This document shows, in pieces, positions 59,724 through 64,000 of a stretch of DNA of 64,000 bases. The notes under the pieces were generated by a model. It did not search any database and was not told where the DNA came from. It was given only the letters and a program-made list of their open reading frames with translations. The DNA is taken from assembly GCA_027186245.1 (NCBI GenBank), contig CP114481.1, positions 23,405,501 through 23,469,500 on the forward strand. The letters run 5' to 3'. Each line of letters begins with the position of its first letter. The stretch's first letter is position 1. Source of the DNA: Coriaria nepalensis. Lineage: Eukaryota > Streptophyta > Magnoliopsida > Cucurbitales > Coriariaceae. Made by a program: the position numbers and the translations under genes.

Positions 59724-61364
59724 AATAGATCAATTGCAACTTATGCATGAAAGTCGTGTCTTAAATGCAAAAATAGAATTCGTCCGCAGTGCTTTCAAAC
59801 AATTTGATGATATGAAAAGACTGAATGATATACTTTTTAAGGCTAAAATAATGCATCGTTGTCTTAAATAGATTAATTGCAGGTTATGTAAGAAAATCAT
59901 GTTTGAAGGGCGAAAATAGAATTCGTTCGACTTAATTTGGAATAATTTAATAACTAGAAGAGACTCAGTGACATGACTTTAAGGCTTAACAAATGCACTG
60001 TTGCCTTCAATAGATCAACTGCAAGTTTTGCACGAAAGTCATTTTTAAAGGCTGAATTTCGGTCAAAGTGATTTAGAATGATTTAATGACTAAAAGAGAT
60101 GCAATAATATTACTTTAAGGCTAAAAAAATGCATAGTTGCCTTCAATAGATCAATTGCAACTTATGCATGAAAGTCGTGTCTTAAATGCACAAATAGAAT
60201 TGGTTCGAAGTGCTTTCAAACAATTTGATGATATGAAAAGACTGAATGACATACTTTTTAAGGCTAAAATAATGCATTGTTGTCTTCAATAGATTAATTG
60301 TAGGTTAGGTAAGAAAATGATGTTTGAAGGGCGAAAATAAAATTCGTTAGAATTTATTTAAAATGATTTATTGACAAGAAGAGACTCATAGACATGACTT
60401 TAAGGCTAAACAAATGCATTGTTGCCTTAAATAGATTAACTACAAGTTATGCACGAAAGTCATGTTTAAAGGCCGAATTTCGTTCGAAGCGATTTAGAAT
60501 GATTTAATAACTAAAAGAGACGCAATAACATGACTTTAAGGCTTAAAAAATGCATTGTTGCCTTCAATAGATCAATTGCAACTTATGCATGAAAGTCGTG
60601 TCTTAAATGCAAAAATAGAATTGGTTCGAAGTGTTTCCAAACATTTCAATGATATGAAAAGATTGAATGACATACTTTTTAAGGCTAAAATAATGCATTG
60701 TTGTCTTCAAAAGATTAATTGAAGGTTAGGTAAGAAAATCATGTTTGAAGGGCGAAAATTAAATTTGTTCGAATTTATTTAGAATGATTTATTGACTAGG
60801 AGAGACTCATAGACATGACTTTAAGGCTAAACAACTGCATTGTTGCCTTAAATAGATTAACTGCAAGTTGTGCACGAAAGTCATGTTTAAAGGCCGAATT
60901 TCGTTCGAAGCGATTTAGAATGATTTAATAACTAAAAGGGATGCAATAACATGACTTTAAGGCTAAAAAAATGCATAGTTGCCTTCAATAGATCAATTGC
61001 AACTTATGCATGAAAGTCGTGTCTTAAATGCAAAAATAGAATTGGTTCGAAGTGTTTTCAAACAATTCAATGATATGAAAAGACTGAATGATATGCTTTT
61101 TAAGACTAAAATAATGCATTGTTGTCATCAATAGATTAATTGCAGGTTATGTAAGAAAATCATGTTTGAAGGGCGAAAATAAAATTCGTTCGAATTAATT
61201 TAGAATGATTTATTGACTAGAAGAGACTCAATGACATGACTTTAAGGCTAAACAATTGCATTGTTGCCTTCAATAGATCAACTGCAAGTCATGCACGAAA
61301 GTCATGTTTCAATGCCGAATTTCGTTGTAAGTAATTTAGAATGATTTAATGACTAAAAGAGACG

Positions 61365-61387
61365 CAATAATATGCATATTTTCCTTC
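61365..61387 (+). repeat. 20-bp deletion in subunit C (third of three)
   Basis: Same junction, after 61374. It is 1664 bp after the second (four units minus 20) and 2907 bp after the first (seven units minus 40). The deletion has therefore spread by duplication at two different spacings. Confidence 0.88.
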
Positions 61388-63964
61388 AATAGATCAATTG
61401 CAACTTATGCATGAAAGTCGTGTCTTAAATGCAAAAATAGAATTCGTCCGCAGTGCTTTCAAACAATTTGATGATATGAAAAGACTGAATGATATACTTT
61501 TTAAGGCTAAAATAATGCATTGTCGTCGTCAATAAATTAATTGCAAGTTATGTAAGAAAATCATGTTTGAAAGGTGAAAATCGAATTCGTTCGACTTAAT
61601 TTGAAATAATTTAATAACTAGAAGAGACTCAGTGACATGACTTTAAGGCTTAACAAATGCACTGTTGCCTTCAATAGATCAACTGCAAGTTTTGCACGAA
61701 AGTCATTTTTAAAGGCCGAATTTCGTTCGAAGCGATTTATAATGATTTAATAACTAAAAGAGGCGCAATAACATGACTTTAAGGCTTAAAAAATGCATAG
61801 TTGCCTTCAATAGATAAATTGCAACTTATGCAGGAAAGTCGTGTCTTAAATGCAAAAATAAAATTGGTTCGAAGTGTTTCCAAACATTTCAATGATATGA
61901 AAAGACTGAATGACATACTTTTTAAGGCTAAAATAATGCATTGTTGTCTTCAATAGATTAATTGAAGGTTAGGTAAGAAAATCATGTTTGAAGGGCGAAA
62001 ATAAAATTTGTTCGAATTTATTTAGAATGATTTATTGACTAGAAGAGACTCATAGACATGACTTTAAGGCTAAACAACTGCATTGTTGCCTTAAATAGAT
62101 TAACTGCAAGTTATGCACGAAAGTCATGTTTAAAGGCCGAATTTCGTTCGAAGCGATTTAGAATGATTTAATTACTAAAGGAGACGCAATAACATGACTT
62201 TAAGGCTAAAAAAATGGATAGTTGCCTTCAATAGATCAATTGCAACTTATGCATGAAAGTCGTGTCTTAAATGCAAAAATAGAATTGGTTCGAAGTGTTT
62301 TCAAACAATTCAATGATATGAAAAGACTGAATGATATGCTTTTTAAGACTAAAATAATGCATTGTTGTCATCAATAGATTAATTGCAGGTTATGTAAGAA
62401 AATCATGTTTGAAGGGCGAAAATAAAATTCGTTCGAATTAATTTAGAATGATTTATTGACTAGAAGAGACTCAATGACATGACTTTATGGCTAAACAAAT
62501 GCATTGTTGCCTTCAATAGATTAACTGCAAGTTATCCACGAAAGTCATGTTTAAAGGCCGAATTTCGTTCGAAGCGATTTACAATGATTTAATAACTAAA
62601 AGAGACGCAATAACATAACTTTAAGGCTAAAAAAATGTATAGTTTCCTTCAATAGATCATTTGCAACTTAGGCATGAAAGTCGTGTCTTAAATGCAAACA
62701 ATTCATATTGGTTGGAAGTGCTTTCAAAAAATTTGATGATATGAAAAGTCTGAATGACATACTTTTTAAGGATAAAATAACGCATTGTTATCTTCAATAG
62801 ATTAATTGCAGGTTAGGTAAGAAAATCATGTTTGAAGGGCGAAAATAAAATTCGTTCGACTTTATTTAGAATGATTTATTGACTAGAAGAGACTCATAGA
62901 AATGACTTTAAGGCTCAACAAATGCATTGTTGCCTTAAATAGATTAACTGCAAGTTATGCACGAAAGTCAAGTTTAAAGGCCGAATTTGGTTCGAAGCGA
63001 TTTAGAATGATTTAATAACTAAAAGAGACGCAATAACATGACTTTAAGGCTAAAAAAATGCATAGTTGCCTTCAATAGATCAATTGCAAGTTATGCATGA
63101 AACTCGTGTTTTAAATGCAAAAATAGAATTGGTTCGTAGTGCTTCCAAACAATTTAACGATATGAAAAGACTGAATGATATGCTTTTTAAGTCTAAAATA
63201 ATGCATTGTTGTCTTCAATAGATTAATTGCAAGTTATGTAAGAAAATCATGTTTGAAGGGTGAAAATAAAATTCGTTTGAATTAATTTAAAATGATTTAT
63301 TGACTAGAAGAGACTCAGTGACATGACTTTAAGGCTAAACAAATGCATTATTCTCTTTAGTAGATCAACTGCAAGTTATGCACGAAAGTCATGTTTAAAG
63401 GCCGAATTTCGTACGAAGTAATTTAGAATAATTTAATTACCGAAAGAGATGCAATACTATGACTTTAAGGCTAAAAAATTGCATAGTTGCCTTCAATAGA
63501 TCAATTACAAATTATGGATGAAAGTCGTGTCTTAAATGCAAAAATAGAATTGGTTCGAAGTATTTTCAAACAATTTAAAGATATGAAAAGACTGAATGAT
63601 ATGCTTTTGTGGACTAAAATATTGCATTGTCGTCTTCAATAGATTAATTGCAAGTTATGTAAGAAAATCTTGTTTGAAGGGCGAAAATAAAATTTGTTTG
63701 ACTTAATTTAGAATGATTTATTGACTGGAAGAGACTCAGTGACATGACTTTAAGGCTAAACAAATGGATTGTTGCCTTCAATAAATCAGCTGCAAGTCAT
63801 GCACGAAAATCATGTTTCGATGCCGAATTTCATTGTAAGTAATTTAGAATGATTTAGTGACTAAAAGAGACGCAATAATATGACTTTTAGGCTTAAAAAA
63901 TGCATAGTTGCCTTCAATAGATCAATTGCAACTTATGCATGAAAGTGGTGTCTTAAATGCAAAA

Positions 63965-64000
63965 ATAGAATTCGTCTGAAGTGCTTTCAAACAATTTGAT
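63965..64000 (+). repeat. Partial unit at the right edge
   Basis: The window ends 36 bases into an A subunit (ATAGAATTCGTCTGAAGTGC start). There is no sign of an array edge, so the satellite continues past 64000. Confidence 0.95.

Larger units (their letters stand above)
1..64000. repeat. Satellite DNA array, ~421-bp trimeric unit, fills the window
   Basis: The same ~421-bp unit recurs from the first base to the last, always in one orientation. I anchored units on ATAGAATTGG (sometimes TATAATTGG or TAGCATTGG) and found 158 starts, at 1, 423, 844 and so on to 63965. Of 157 closed intervals, 143 are trimers (mostly 419-423 bp; three of 401, two of 434, one of 417), 13 are dimers of 275-285 bp and one is 143 bp. 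One A subunit counted in full has 40 G/C of 143, about 28%. All three forward frames carry stops in nearly every subunit, so the array is non-coding. Such arrays are typical of eukaryotic centromeres or heterochromatin; that role is inferred, not shown. I do not recognise the family. Confidence 0.97.
57002..64000. repeat. Domain 8: units with a 20-bp deletion, offsets 1243/1664/2907 bp
   Basis: Units start at 57002, 57287, 57708, 58129, 58530, 58951, 59372, 59773, 60194, 60615, 61036, 61437, 61858, 62279, 62702, 63123, 63544 and 63965. Three 401-bp units (58129, 59372, 61036) share one 20-bp deletion. Units 58129-59372 repeat as 61036-62279 at 2907 bp; 58951-59773 repeat as 60615-61437 at 1664 bp; 58129 and 59372 pair at 1243 bp. 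Markers are GTTGTCATCAATAG, GTTTCCAAACATTTCAATG, GTCCGCAGTGC and GACTCATAGACATGAC. From 62702 the order breaks down into diverged trimers. Confidence 0.86.

Noticed and set aside
1..64000. CRISPR array.
   Set aside because: The direct repeats are regular, but there are no unique spacers: the entire period is repeated, units are ~421 bp, and there are no cas genes.
1..64000. Hidden transposon, LTR or tRNA/rRNA gene.
   Set aside because: All intervals between A starts are explained by whole subunits or by small indels of 20 bases or less, leaving no room for an inserted element or RNA gene.
1..64000. Assignment to a named plant, insect or vertebrate satellite family.
   Set aside because: I did not recognise the consensus, and unit length and AT content alone do not identify a family.

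Overview
The whole 64 kb window is one uninterrupted array of AT-rich satellite DNA. All copies lie head to tail in one orientation. I found no gene, RNA gene, transposon, CRISPR array or unique sequence, and the longest departure from the repeat is a 13-base internal duplication. Repeats this long and this ordered point to a eukaryotic chromosome, most likely centromeric or pericentromeric heterochromatin. I do not recognise the satellite family and cannot name the organism. Frequent CG/TG/CA variation at the same repeat positions hints at cytosine methylation.

The basic unit is about 421 bp and is itself a trimer of three diverged subunits: A (143 bp), B (135 bp) and C (143 bp). They share a conserved 3' half, roughly from AAGGCTAAA to AAAGTCATG, and have diverged 5' halves. 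Using the A-subunit start (ATAGAATTGG) as anchor I placed 158 unit starts: 143 trimers, 13 dimers (275-285 bp), one single-subunit unit (143 bp) and a 36-base partial unit at the right edge. The start positions are listed in the domain entries.

Units are organised into higher-order repeats (HORs) that differ from region to region. 1-2.9 kb: a 3-unit HOR (1263 bp) in two copies. 2.9-13.0 kb: a 12-unit HOR (5.05 kb) in two copies, with a nested 1263-bp duplication. 13.0-22.0 kb: trimers mixed with B/C-fusion dimers. 22.0-33.4 kb: mostly plain trimers with weaker HOR order. 33.4-46.0 kb: repeated blocks built around an A/B-fusion dimer, including an apparently identical 1121-bp tandem duplication. 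46.0-51.5 kb: trimers that partly repeat the 34.7-37.0 kb region about 10.66-11.08 kb away. 51.5-57.0 kb: nested 1264- and 2119-bp duplications. 57.0-64.0 kb: units with a shared 20-bp deletion, repeated at 1243, 1664 and 2907 bp.

Nothing here encodes a product. The content is a record of unequal crossing-over and gene conversion between subunits. The most structured local signals are a 12-bp near-perfect dyad in most C subunits and a motif in some C subunits that partly matches the CENP-B box. Percent identities and HOR limits were judged by eye and should be read as approximate.
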